From Struthidea cinerea (Eukaryota; Chordata; Aves; Passeriformes; Corcoracidae): a DNA stretch of 64,000 nt. A model generated the notes under the pieces. The model searched no databases. It saw only the letters and a list, made by a program, of their open reading frames with translations, and had not been told where the DNA came from. The DNA is taken from assembly GCA_013397865.1 (NCBI GenBank), contig VZTI01003888.1, positions 1,996 through 65,995 of the forward strand, read 5' to 3'. Position numbers and translations under genes: made by a program. Of this stretch, positions 1 to 10,100 are shown piece by piece. Numbering within the stretch: position 1 is the first letter of the stretch; every line of letters starts with the position of its first letter.

Positions 1-299
1 GTCTCCCTCTGGAGAAAAGGAGCCAAAAGCTGGCTGAAAAGCAAGAAGGGTGCTTCCTCCGCTCTCTCCCCACAGCAGGAGAACGCAGAGAAGTGTGTAT
101 CTGTGTCCTTGAACAACTGCTTTGAAAAGTTTGCTCGGTTTTTTTCTCTCCCCCCTCTCGGGCTCAGTTTAAAGGCACAGAAAGGCACAAGAATCATGTC
201 TGGGAATAAGGCAGGCTATAGCATAGGGCAGGATACAACATCATAAAATCACCCCAAGATAGAATGATGAACTCCCAGACAACCCTGAACTAGTGTGGG
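1..299. other. No gene recognised; left edge of window
   Basis: Sequence before the CR1 fragment. It contains purine-rich and pyrimidine-rich tracts (for example 139-159) but no frame, repeat or motif that I can assign. Confidence 0.4.
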
Positions 300-1640
300 A
301 TCTGCTGCTCCAGCTGAATCCCTAACTCTATGGTGCCTGATGGGATTCATCCAATAGTACTCAAAGAACTCGGTGATGTCATTGCGAGGCCTCGCTCAGT
401 GATTTTTGAACAACTTTGGAAACCTAGAGAGATCCCAGCTGACTGGAATCTGGTGAACATTGCCCAAATTCTCAAGAAGGGCAAGAAGGATGACCCTGGA
501 AACTACAGGCCTGTCAGTCTCACTTCAGTGTTCGGTAAAATTATAGAAAGATTATTTTGGGAGGTATTGAAAAACACCTGAAGAACAATGCAGTCACTGG
601 TCACAGCCAGCACGGCTTCACAAAGGGAAAGTCCTGCTTATCAAACCTGATTTCCTTTCATGACAAGGTAACCCACCTAGCTGATCAAGGGAAGCCAGCT
701 GATGTAATCTTTCCAGATTTCAGTAAAGCTTTTGATACTGTCTCTTACAGGATCCTTCTGGACAAACTGTCCAGCACGTGGCTGGATAAACTTGTCCTGC
801 CAGGGGTGAGCAACAGTTCAGGGGTCAGGCACAAAGGGTTGCAGTGAATGGGGTGACACCAGACTGGTGACCTGTCACTAGGGGCGTTCCACGGGGCTCC
901 ATCCTCAGCCCTGTGCTCTTCATCTTCATAAATGGCTTGGACACAGGGGATACTAAGCAAGGGAAGGAATACTAAGCAAGTTCACAGATGAGACAAAACT
1001 GGGAGGAGATGTTGACTCTCTCAGAGGGAGGGAGGCCCTGCAGAGAGACCTTGAAAAAAGAGAGGACTGGACAGGAACCAACCATGTGAAATTCAGCAAG
1101 GGAAAGTGCCAGATTCTGCACCTGGGATGCAGCAACTCTGGATGTACAGACAGAACAGCGAATGAGAAGGCTTGAGGGTAACCCTGCAGAAAGGGACCTG
1201 GGGGTCCTGGTAAATGACAAGGTGAATATGAGTCAGCAGAGCCCTGGCAGCCAGGAGGGCCACCCGTGTCCTGGGGGGCATCAGGCACAGCATCACCAGC
1301 CGGGCAAGGGAGGGGATTGTCCCGCTCTGCTCTGCACTGGGGCGGCCTCACCTCGAGTGCTGGGGGCAGGTCTGGGTGCCACAATACAGAAAAGACACTG
1401 AGCTGTCAGAGAGTGTCCAAAGGAGGGCACGAGGATGGGGAAGGGCCTTGAGGGGAAGCCGTGTGAGGAGCGGCTGAGGGCACTTGGTCTGTTCAGCCTG
1501 GAGAAGACTGAGGGGAGACCTCACTGCAGTTACAACTTCCTCGTGAGGGGAAGAGGAGGGGCAGGCACTGATCTCTTCTCTGTGGTGACAGTGACAGGAC
1601 CTGAGGGAATGGCCTGAAGCTGTGTCAGGGGAGGTTTACG
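300..1640 (+). mobile_element. CR1 LINE fragment, reverse-transcriptase part of ORF2, degenerate
   Basis: Translated pieces match the CR1 ORF2 reverse transcriptase. These include the DGIHP...LKEL block at 336-380, a KKGKKDDPGNYRPVSLTSV block near 472-530, the HSQHGFTKGKSC block near 600-640, and the FSKAFDTVS block near 718-748. The catalytic FADD motif is damaged (reads F-T-D-E near 980-991). Frameshifts separate the blocks, and the element stops within the CR1 3' region near 1640 without the usual tail. The copy is dead and internally deleted. Its 3' half belongs to the same subfamily as the copy at 51275-51800. Confidence 0.9.
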
Positions 1641-2207
1641 TTGGAATTTCACTTTTCTTTCCAATTTTCCTCCCCAGCAAGGGGGCAGGGGAGAGTGAGT
1701 GATCAGCTGTATGGTCCTTAGTTGCTGTCTGGGTTTAAAACATGACAGAGTCCCACCTCCTTTGCACATGCTGTTAAAAATGTAAAGCATCTCCACCATC
1801 AACTGGTCCCTCTGGAAGACTGCTCTCCAACAATGGACATACCCCTAAGATTGTCCTGTGCCTCATTAAGCCTCTCCTGCTTTTTCTTCAGCACACAGTT
1901 GCCTCCTGAGGCCAGCACAAGACATCCTCTGCCCAGAAAACCCAGGGCCTAATTTCTCCCATAAGCCTGGCCAGCATGCCTATATTTCCATTAACTGATA
2001 GTGACTCATCAGTCATTGCAGAAAAATCTATATGGGACTGTGATGGAGGTTCAAAAGCCCACAGCTTCAGTGGTGACTCATCTTGGAAAGACCAAGATTA
2101 GTCGGTGGAAATGAGACCCAAACTTTCCATTGATAGCCAGCTAAAAACACCCCCATGATTCTCCTCTGAACTGCGGCAATACTTAAATAGCAGGCAAGGC
2201 AGATAAG

Positions 2208-2297
2208 GCCTAAACCTTGCAACTTCATGTGAACAACATTAACCTTTGCCAGCTGTACGTAAACTGTATTAACCCTTGCTAGCTGTGTGGAAAGAAG
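2208..2297. repeat. Degenerate tandem repeat, about 3 x 30 bp
   Basis: Two 30-bp units (2238-2267 and 2268-2297) share ATTAACC-TTGC-AGCTGT spacing, and a more diverged first unit (2208-2237) keeps TAAACCTTGC. Function unknown. Confidence 0.6.
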
Positions 2298-2426
2298 ATG
2301 CACACACAACAGCAGTAAGTGGCAATGTTAACAACACTTACAGGAAAAAAGGGAACACGCTGACTTATACTGAAAGTATCTTGTTGAAATAAAAATGGCT
2401 TTCAACAGAACATACTAGATTTCTAT

Positions 2427-2469
2427 CATAATGAGTGGAACACACAGTTTGAGTTTTCAGGTCACCAAG
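2427..2469 (+). repeat. Dispersed direct repeat, copy 1 (43 bp)
   Basis: Matches 2895-2937 in the same orientation at 37 of 43 positions by hand alignment; the flanks do not match. This could be two ends of an unknown element or a local duplication. Confidence 0.6.
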
Positions 2470-2894
2470 ACAGAGCCTCTGTTCTGGAGCTGAGTCCTCA
2501 GAGGAGCAGCAGGCAAACATAAGCACCAGTAGATGATATTTTGGAGGGATACAGAGTAAAATCGGCAGAGAATGAGGGAGTACATGAATGGCAGGGAGAC
2601 TGCAGCACAGGGGAGACCAAAGACCCTGCCATCACAGAAGAAAGCCTACAGTGAACTTCTACCATGCTGCAAAAGGCGCTGGTGGCAATCACCGCCTGGA
2701 TCATGTCAAAGGTTAGAGGAGGCAGCTCTGGGAATAGAGCAGCAGCAGTCATTGTTCAACCACAACCTTAAAGGTAAAGATAAGGTTTAATGAAACTGCA
2801 AAGTGAATGAATCCGAATAGTTGTGCAGTCCAGCAATGGTAATAAGGAAAACTGCAGCCTGTGCAAACACATTATGACAATTCTGTCCCAAGCA

Positions 2895-2937
2895 CATAAT
2901 GAGTACAACATCCAGTTTGAGTTTTAAGGTCAGCAAG
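2895..2937 (+). repeat. Dispersed direct repeat, copy 2 (43 bp)
   Basis: Partner of 2427-2469; both begin CATAATGAGT and end CAAG, with six mismatches between them. Confidence 0.6.
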
Positions 2938-4050
2938 CCAGTGCACCTGCAGCAAAGTCATCCCTAGTTTAAATTCTTGTACCAAACACACATACACACC
3001 TCCATCCCCCACATCCACCCCCGTTCTCTGGCTACTCAGAGAATGAAGCTCAGCTACACTGACCATCACACCACTTCACGTCACATCACAGCATCACAGC
3101 TTCAGGATGCCACACATTTTCGCTGAACCTTACATCCCGTAGCATTATTTTAAACTTCTTTTCCATTATGCCCCCTAACATACCAACCTCTCTCCACTTT
3201 CCACTTTTTGGATACACTTTGCAACCCACTTCACCTTACTCTCCAATTAATTACTTCCAAGTAGTGTTAGACACAGCTATCACATGGGTTTTTTGCAACT
3301 ACAGGATAAACCATCTTGAAACTCTAATGTATAGGAAAAAAAATAAGGAAAACAGTATACTGAGCCATAAACTCAACAGGACCACAGCACAGTCATCCAA
3401 AATATCAGTGGGCTGCATCACTTCTGCTGTGTAGGGCTAAACCCAGCACTATGAAAATATCAGAGAACTTGAGAAAAATAAAAAGGACAATCAAACTTTC
3501 CTTCATGCTGTTATGAGACAATTCTTGTTTTCTCCTCCTTTGAACTACCTCCCACAACACTCACTGAAGAAAGGGAGTGCTGAATGCTGTTGTCTTTCTC
3601 TGGCCAAGACTCAAGCAAACCCTTCAGATGAGAGCCTTTAGCTGAGAGAAGGAATTCAGGGAATTACTATGCTCACTGAACTAAAAACCACACACATTTG
3701 TATTGTACATAAGTGGTACATATGCATCTCTATGCTGATGCAAGTCCAAGATCTGAAGATTATTTTTGAAGTGTTGAATGACATTGTTTTAAGCCTGAAG
3801 TTTGAAACTATGCTTTAAACATATCAATACATGTTTTAAAAACAGCTATCCTGGATTGTCCTGTTGTAAGCGGCACTGAAGCATCGCCACTCCAGAGCAC
3901 ACAAAAGAGACCATCCACCTCCAGCACGTACATGCAGACAAGCAAAAGGCATTCAGCATGCAGTCCAAGCTGGCTTTATTGTCAGCCTCTGTTTTTTGGT
4001 TTGCTTGTTTGTTTGTATTGGGGGAAGGGGAGGTGGGGGAGGTGTTAGTA

Positions 4051-4064
4051 TGTGTGTGTGTGTG
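4051..4064 (+). repeat. (TG)7 microsatellite
   Basis: A short dinucleotide tract following a G-rich stretch (4021-4043). Confidence 0.8.
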
Positions 4065-5982
4065 AGACATCTAATCCAGAACACATGTGGCATTTTCTAA
4101 AGGAACATAATGAATATGTGTAAATTCTGCTTAGACAAAAACAGTTGTTCTTGAATTAGACAAAGGGCAGTCATTTAAACCATTGTTACGACTGCCTGCA
4201 AATGCATTCCTGACCATGTAAAGGCAAAATGTGCAGCACTGAGGGCAAGCACTTTCCTGAATGGAAACAAATGACATCTGTGGTCACAAAATTAGCAAAT
4301 TAGCTACCACTCAATCAATTTTGTGAGGTATGTGTTAGGCATTATGCCCAGAGACAGAATTTCAAACTGAGACATCAACTGCGAAAGGTAAGATTTTTCC
4401 TGAGGCTTTTATTTTGCCCCCGAGGAGATTATGTCTACCTCCCCTTGAGTTCCATGTTTTCAGAGATCAGATGTGGCATTTTCAACTTCCCCTCGATCTT
4501 CTCATCTCAGAAGATCTAAGCCTTTCTTCTATTCCAAGTCACTGCAGATTAAAAAACAGTGTGATTTTAAAAATCACATAATTAGATCAGTACAGAACTC
4601 ACATACTGATATTACGAAACGGACATAAAACTTCCTTAAAACCACAGGATCAAAATTAGTTGAAACCTTGGTTTACACTGAATTCAGAGCACTCCGGTTC
4701 TCAAACACTGTCAAATACATTAGAACTAGCCTGAGCAGGCCAGGTCCAAGCCTGAAAGCATGGGATTCAGCTTTCAACAGGAGTAAATTTAGTGTACATC
4801 TCAGTAAGGTAGGTCAGCTGCTGTAGTGATAGCCGGCCTTGCTGCTCTGGGCAGCCCTATTTTGCAAGACAGGTGACACTTAAAAATGGAGTAAGTGGTT
4901 TCAGTAAAGTGATTTGAAACTGATCCCTTGAAGTATAAAATTGGCTACAGCTGCTCAGGTGTGTCCCCTGTTAGGTGTGCTATGACAGCCTTCACAAGAG
5001 GCTTACACGTGAAGCTGGGCTGTTAGCTGTGCCAACGCAGCTGCAGCAGCTAATTGCAGAAACAGTATCTGTTTCACTTGCACATTTTACAGTGCTCCGC
5101 AAAAGTGGGAGTCTGCATTTGAGCAGGGTGTGCAGGCAAAGGAAAACACCGGGTTTGCCTCAGACACTGTCTTGCTCTGGGTTTGCTCTGTGCCAGGAGC
5201 TTGGAAGGCATGATCCATGAATAGGGTCCCCACTGTGAGTAAGATAATACAACAAACCATAAGTCAAACTACTCCTTTCACATACTAAGCTACATCCTCC
5301 AGCCCAAAAAACTTCTGTACCTCAGGTGTGTTTCAGTACATCAGACAACCAATCAAACATGCATCTATATATTTTCTTCAGTCTTATTCCCATTGCTAGT
5401 GAAGAAAGACCAAGGCACAGCCCCTGTCCCAGCTGTGGAATGCTGGTAGTGCCCCCCCCCCTCCGTGTTGTGCTCAGGAGGAAGCCAAGCAAAGGGATAT
5501 TTTGTTTTGCATTTTGATGATGAGTGCTGGTGATTGGATCTGGCAGCATTCATTCATTTGGAATTAAAAGAGTGACATTTCAGTAGTGGTTTTCAATTTG
5601 CTTTTCATTTCCAAAGCTTCCAGGTTTTCTCACAGAGGCAGAGACCCATGTACAGCAAGTGAAGCCCTTGAGCAGTAAGTTTCTTCCACTGATTTATTTT
5701 CTGCTGGCCTCATAGGCAGAAAACCACCAGTGCAGTGCAGAGTGGCACAGAAACCACAACCTGAAATTTACTAGCAAATGGAATGCTGAAAGTGCACTGA
5801 AAATGAAACTCTCCAATCATGCAAAGTTTAACTCTCAGCTGAGAGGCAAGCTGAAATGAAAATGAAAAACTCACACAGCTGAATCCCTCTCATTGGATTG
5901 AAAGAAGAAAAGACAAAGTCCCAGCTGCTTTCGCAGTTGGTTCATGCTTTTGATGGTTTCCCATGAGGTTTCTTTACCTTTT

Positions 5983-6014
5983 CTTTCTGGGCTTCCTGTA
6001 TAAGAGACATGGAT
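5983..6014 (+). mobile_element. CR1 LINE, 5' piece of a copy split by an LTR
   Basis: The sequence TTCTGGGCTTCCTGTATAAG followed by AGACATGGAT matches the CR1 stretch coding WAP(Q/L)YK-x-D-x. The CR1 text resumes at 6674 (ATACTGGAGTAAGTCC), directly after the second copy of ATGGAT. The two pieces are therefore one element interrupted by the LTR insertion. Confidence 0.75.
6009..6014 (+). repeat. 6-bp target-site duplication (left copy) of the solo LTR
   Basis: ATGGAT at 6009-6014 is repeated at 6668-6673, immediately outside the TG...CA ends of the LTR. Confidence 0.75.
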
Positions 6015-6667
6015 TGTTGCAATGCATGTGGCAGCAGCCACTGCAGCAGAACATTCAAGGGACTGGTGGACAGGCCTCCAGAACAGAGAGATCTGAATCT
6101 CACCCCGTGGCTACGGCAAGTTCCCATGTCCCTAGTGGTTCTTAGTTTACATGTTTTAAGTTTATTAGTTCAGGAGTTCTCCACCCAGTTTTATGTATAA
6201 GTTCATGTTTATGCATTTTCCTTAATTGCCCATGTAATAGCTCTGGAAAGTTCTCCCTTCTTCGATGCCCCATTGGTTGGTTCATGCAATTCCCTCCCTT
6301 AAGGTATCCCTATTGGATTTTCCTTTATTGTCTCCTCCTCCTCAGTCGATCCCCATTGGTTGTTTCCCTTTGTTCCACCCCCATATAAAATACTCCGTTC
6401 TCTCTCACTCCCTTGTTTTTGTCCCTGGACCCTGCACTGGCAATAAACCAGCTGGGACCCATACAAAAGGGTCCTCTCTCATCCTCTGCCGATGTTCTTA
6501 CACCACCTTTGTTTGGGGCTCGCTCCTCGCGAAGGAGCCAGCTTTCCCTGCAGGCTGCAGCTGACAGATTTCCCTGCCTGCCGCAGCCAACCCCTGCCTG
6601 CTGCAGCTGACACCAAGGACGTCTGCAGCTGGACGCTGTGCTGCCTCGGGCAGCCCCAACAGTGTCA
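6015..6667 (+). mobile_element. Solo LTR of an endogenous retrovirus-like element (653 bp)
   Basis: The segment begins TGTTGC and ends GTGTCA and is flanked by identical ATGGAT hexamers. It shows promoter-like order: three inverted CCAAT boxes (ATTGG at 6272, 6312 and 6355), a TATA box (TATAAAA, 6384-6390), then AATAAA at 6442-6447 followed by a C-rich U5-like part. No gag, pol or env and no second LTR is present, so it is a solo LTR left by recombination. A 6-bp duplication is typical of class II (beta/alpha-like, ERVK-type) elements; a finer assignment needs a repeat library. It lies within a CR1 copy and so inserted later than that copy. Confidence 0.8.
6384..6390 (+). promoter_or_regulatory. 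TATA box of the solo LTR
   Basis: TATAAAA, preceded by three ATTGG (inverted CCAAT) boxes within about 110 bp and followed 52 bp later by AATAAA. This is the usual U3-R arrangement of a retroviral LTR. Confidence 0.7.
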
Positions 6668-6673
6668 ATGGAT
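6668..6673 (+). repeat. 6-bp target-site duplication (right copy) of the solo LTR
   Basis: ATGGAT, identical to 6009-6014. Confidence 0.75.
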
Positions 6674-7022
6674 ATACTGGAGTAAGTCCAGAAAGATGAT
6701 GAAAGGCCTGAAGCTTTTAGTCTGTAAGGTAAGGTTGAGAGAGCAGAGACTGCGTTATGGATAAGAGCAGGCTCAGGAGGAGTCTTAGCAATGTGTACAA
6801 ACAGCTACAGAGGGGTGCAAAGAGGATGGAGCCTGGCTCATTCCATCAGTGCCCAGTGACAGGACTGGAGGCAATGAGCACAGAGTAAAACACAGGAGAT
6901 TCAGCTTGAACATCAAGAAATATTTTTCACTGTGGGAGTGACTGAACGCTAGTGCAGGTTGTCCAGATAGGTGGTGCAGTCTCCATCCTTGGAGATACTC
7001 AAAAGCCATCTGGATGTGGGCC
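6674..7022 (+). mobile_element. CR1 LINE, 3' piece of the copy split by the LTR
   Basis: It resumes the CR1 sequence interrupted at 6014 and runs through the regions corresponding to the ORF2 C-terminus and the CR1 3' tail (for example GGGTGCAAAGAGGATGGAGC near 6814 and CTCCATCCTTGGAGATACTC at 6981-7000). It is truncated before the short terminal repeats, where an inverted CR1 piece begins. Confidence 0.85.
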
Positions 7023-7025
7023 TTG

Positions 7026-7111
7026 GCATCGAGTCCAACTCCCAGCCCTGCACTGGACTATCCTCAAGAATTACACTGTGTGCCTGAAAGCATTGTCCAA
7101 ATGCTTCTTGG
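7026..7111 (-). mobile_element. Short CR1 LINE fragment in inverse orientation
   Basis: The stretch from CATCGAGTCCAACTCCCAGC to about 7111 is the complement of a CR1 3' region of a different subfamily. It joins head-on to the plus-strand CR1 ending at about 7022. Confidence 0.7.
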
Positions 7112-10100
7112 ACAATGAGAAAGTAAAAATTAAAACCCACCACTAAAATATACAAAAATAAACAAAATTCCCTCTCTCTTCTGGTGTCATGCAGTGCTTT
7201 ATAAGGAATAAACCACTTCTGAACTGTTCCCACACCTGTAGAAGAGAAAGGACATCTGTGAAGATCAAAGAAACAAGGAAGGAGGAGAGGTAAGGTAAAA
7301 CAGGGAAATCAGTGTTCAGTGATGTATTTAAAGAAAGGCCCAGGAACTGTGCAAGCTACCCTAAGGAAACTGGAGTCAGCTTTCAACCTATATTTTGTTC
7401 CCTCTCTTCTGCTGTTTTTTACAGGCAGCAGTACAGCCTGTGCTGCAGGAGGACAGCTGAGATTCTCCTGGGAGCCCCAGTAGAGAACTGGAGAATCATC
7501 TTTTCTTAAGCAGGTGACAGAGTAACTGTTGAGCAGTGTCCTGCACGCTGCCGTTGAGCAGTCTCCCCGGCGTGGCTTATCCATGGGTGGCATAATGGGG
7601 ACCGCTGTGGCAGGGGGACTGCACAGCTGCCCACACGGCACCGACGCCCCAGCCTACCACTGCTCCTCAAATCGCTGCAAGAGGAGGAACCCATCAAGAC
7701 TTTCTCCTTTCGTCTGCTGAGTGTGCGGGAGCATCGGGGAACAGCAGCCTCCCCACCCGTGCTTTGCTTGAGGGAGATGAGGGGACCGAGGTAACCCTGA
7801 GCACACCTGGCTCAGAATCCTGTACCAGGTATTTCCATTTGCAGTCATCCGGGTCCTGCACGCAAATGCACGTTGGCATGAAGAAATACACACCTTCCCA
7901 CTGTCCACTGACATAAAAACCACTCAAAGCTACTGAACCTCTGCTTGAGCTTTATGCTGACTTTTGCCAGAAAAACGTTTACTACAGACTAATACTACAG
8001 ACTAATGATAGAGACTTCTTTGTCACATAATTTGGACCACTAAGAAGAGATGAAGCTCTTTTTAAAGATGTATTTTGCATGAATAGTACTTTATCTGTGC
8101 TTAAAATACCCTAAATTTAATAACCCAATATGGGTTTACATATGCATTTGGCTTTATATAAAGTTAGAAAGTTTACTGCCTCCATAATTTTAAGATGTTA
8201 AACAGTTAGAAGATTCGAAATAGCTTTAAAATTCAGAATAAACATTATAACACAGGAAGAAGAAACAGAAAGACAATCTAAACGTCAGAGAAAAGTGTTA
8301 AATCCAGGATAGGCAGGTCCTGGCAGAAACCACAACATGTCTCTTGGACTGTGACACCAGGGTTGAGCTTTCAGAGACAGATGGCTGCAGTGAGTGCTTT
8401 GAAGTCCCATTGCATTTCCAAGCATTTCTGGCACCTTTTTGCAGATGAATAAGTAACTTTGAGAGCATGCTGGACATATGCAAGCACCACCCTCTGAAGG
8501 CCAAGTCCAGGGACAACTAGCTCATGCCATTTGCCATTACTAAACACCACATAATTTGTAATTTGCCCAAGACCCGGTAATTTTACTCAATTAAAACTAT
8601 GAAACCAGCATAAACTCTCAGTAGATCCAAAATATTAAGAGCTCAAGAAGACAAATGTGCATGTTCTAGTTACTTTCCTTTAGCACATGCCACAAGATGA
8701 CATGTGACAACATGCAGTGTCACACACCCCTGTACGAGACTGGCAATGAGCTGAAGCTGCCAAAGCTGACAGTCCTTACTCTCTCTGTGTAGGAGGGTCA
8801 GTACCTGCTGTGCATGGTGCCCCTAGTGCCTTGGGGCGGAGACTGAACACTGGCCCCACTGAGCAGTGACTTCCAGCCATCCTGGCCACCCAGCCCCACA
8901 GCACAGAGGCCTCTGAACACCCTCACACGGCCTGATACAGGAAGAAAGAACAAAATTTTTTTTTTTAAATTACTTTTTTCAGCATTTACCAGAAAGTACA
9001 ATGACTCTAAGGCAAGAGGTCTGGAAGCTGGTAGTCAAAAGGATCAATGATCTTCGCAATGTGGGTTTGAGATCTGCAGCCCACTTCCTCCCATTGTTGG
9101 GAACGCATGGTGCTGGCTGTACTGTGGGAAGGGCTTCCCGTGCAGTGCTCCCTCCCACTGGTTTTGCCCATTCTGCAAGGTTCACCCTCTGCACTTTACT
9201 CCCACCCCTCATGTCGGTCAGCCTCAGCCACTGGCCAGCAGATCTCCAAGGTGTTTCCAGAACTGCAATTTTCTGCACTTTGTTAAGTCAAAATTCTATC
9301 TAGGTCTTTCCAGAAACAGTTTTTTAACTCCCCAGGGCCAGAAAGTTTTCCTTTGGTGCTTTGTCTTTACTTGGACCTTTGGAGGGAGGTGGGCAAACTA
9401 GGAAATTTCAGGACTTTTAGAGAACAGCAGCTTTACCAACTCCTCTCCAAAACAGATATGCTTTTGTTTCTCTTTTAAAGTAAAATAATTTGTTAAATTA
9501 CTTACTGCATTGATTTTTATGCATGCTCATTACTTCACAGGAAGAAATCTTGGGAAGAAAAACTGCAAGGAGGCTGAAGTATTTCCTCTCTTACAAACCG
9601 GCAAAAACACAACTGTGATTTGACATGCAGACAAAAACACTAACATTCCATTTCCATACTAAGGCATCTCAGGTCACCAATGTTATGATGGTTGCACCAT
9701 TAGGAAACTGTAGCACCTACAATTTTTTCTGTAGGCGCTGCCCACAAGCAAGCCATGACATATGAATATATGAGAGCAGTTTGCGAAGACGTGCTGACGC
9801 AGAAAAAGGCAGGCTGCCTGCCTGTCCCCACACAGCCCATTTGGTGCCACAGAGGGCTTTCTGCGAACCACAGCTAGGCTGTTTGATGGAGCCTAGCTGT
9901 GTCTGCCTGAAGTGGTCTTGTCCAGGGTGGGGCGTCAAGAGAAAACCACACTCCATCACCATTTGCAGCACGAACTAAAGGGCCAGTTCCTGCATGGTGA
10001 CAGCTAAAACTGCCAACAGTGTGACTATTTACAGTGCGGAAGAGACAGGAGCAAGAATTCCCAAGATCTGCTTTCAACATGCCCAGGTTTTTCTGATAGT

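Larger units (their letters stand above)
1641..5982. other. Intergenic DNA without recognised genes
   Basis: AT-rich to neutral DNA with no convincing exon on either strand. It holds a degenerate 30-bp tandem repeat (2208-2297), a pair of 43-bp dispersed imperfect repeats (2427-2469 and 2895-2937), a short (TG)n tract (4051-4064) and a poly-C tract near 5450. Short open frames have no recognisable domain. Confidence 0.5.

Noticed and set aside
4535..4575. Short hairpin TGTGATTTT-A-AAAATCACA
   Set aside because: 9-bp AT-rich arms are expected by chance at this window length.
6667..6673. Alternative LTR 3' end at CCCCAACA (6661), giving a TGTTG...CAACA inverted end
   Set aside because: With that end no target duplication is found upstream of 6015, while ending at 6667 gives an exact 6-bp duplication and restores the CR1 reading across the site.
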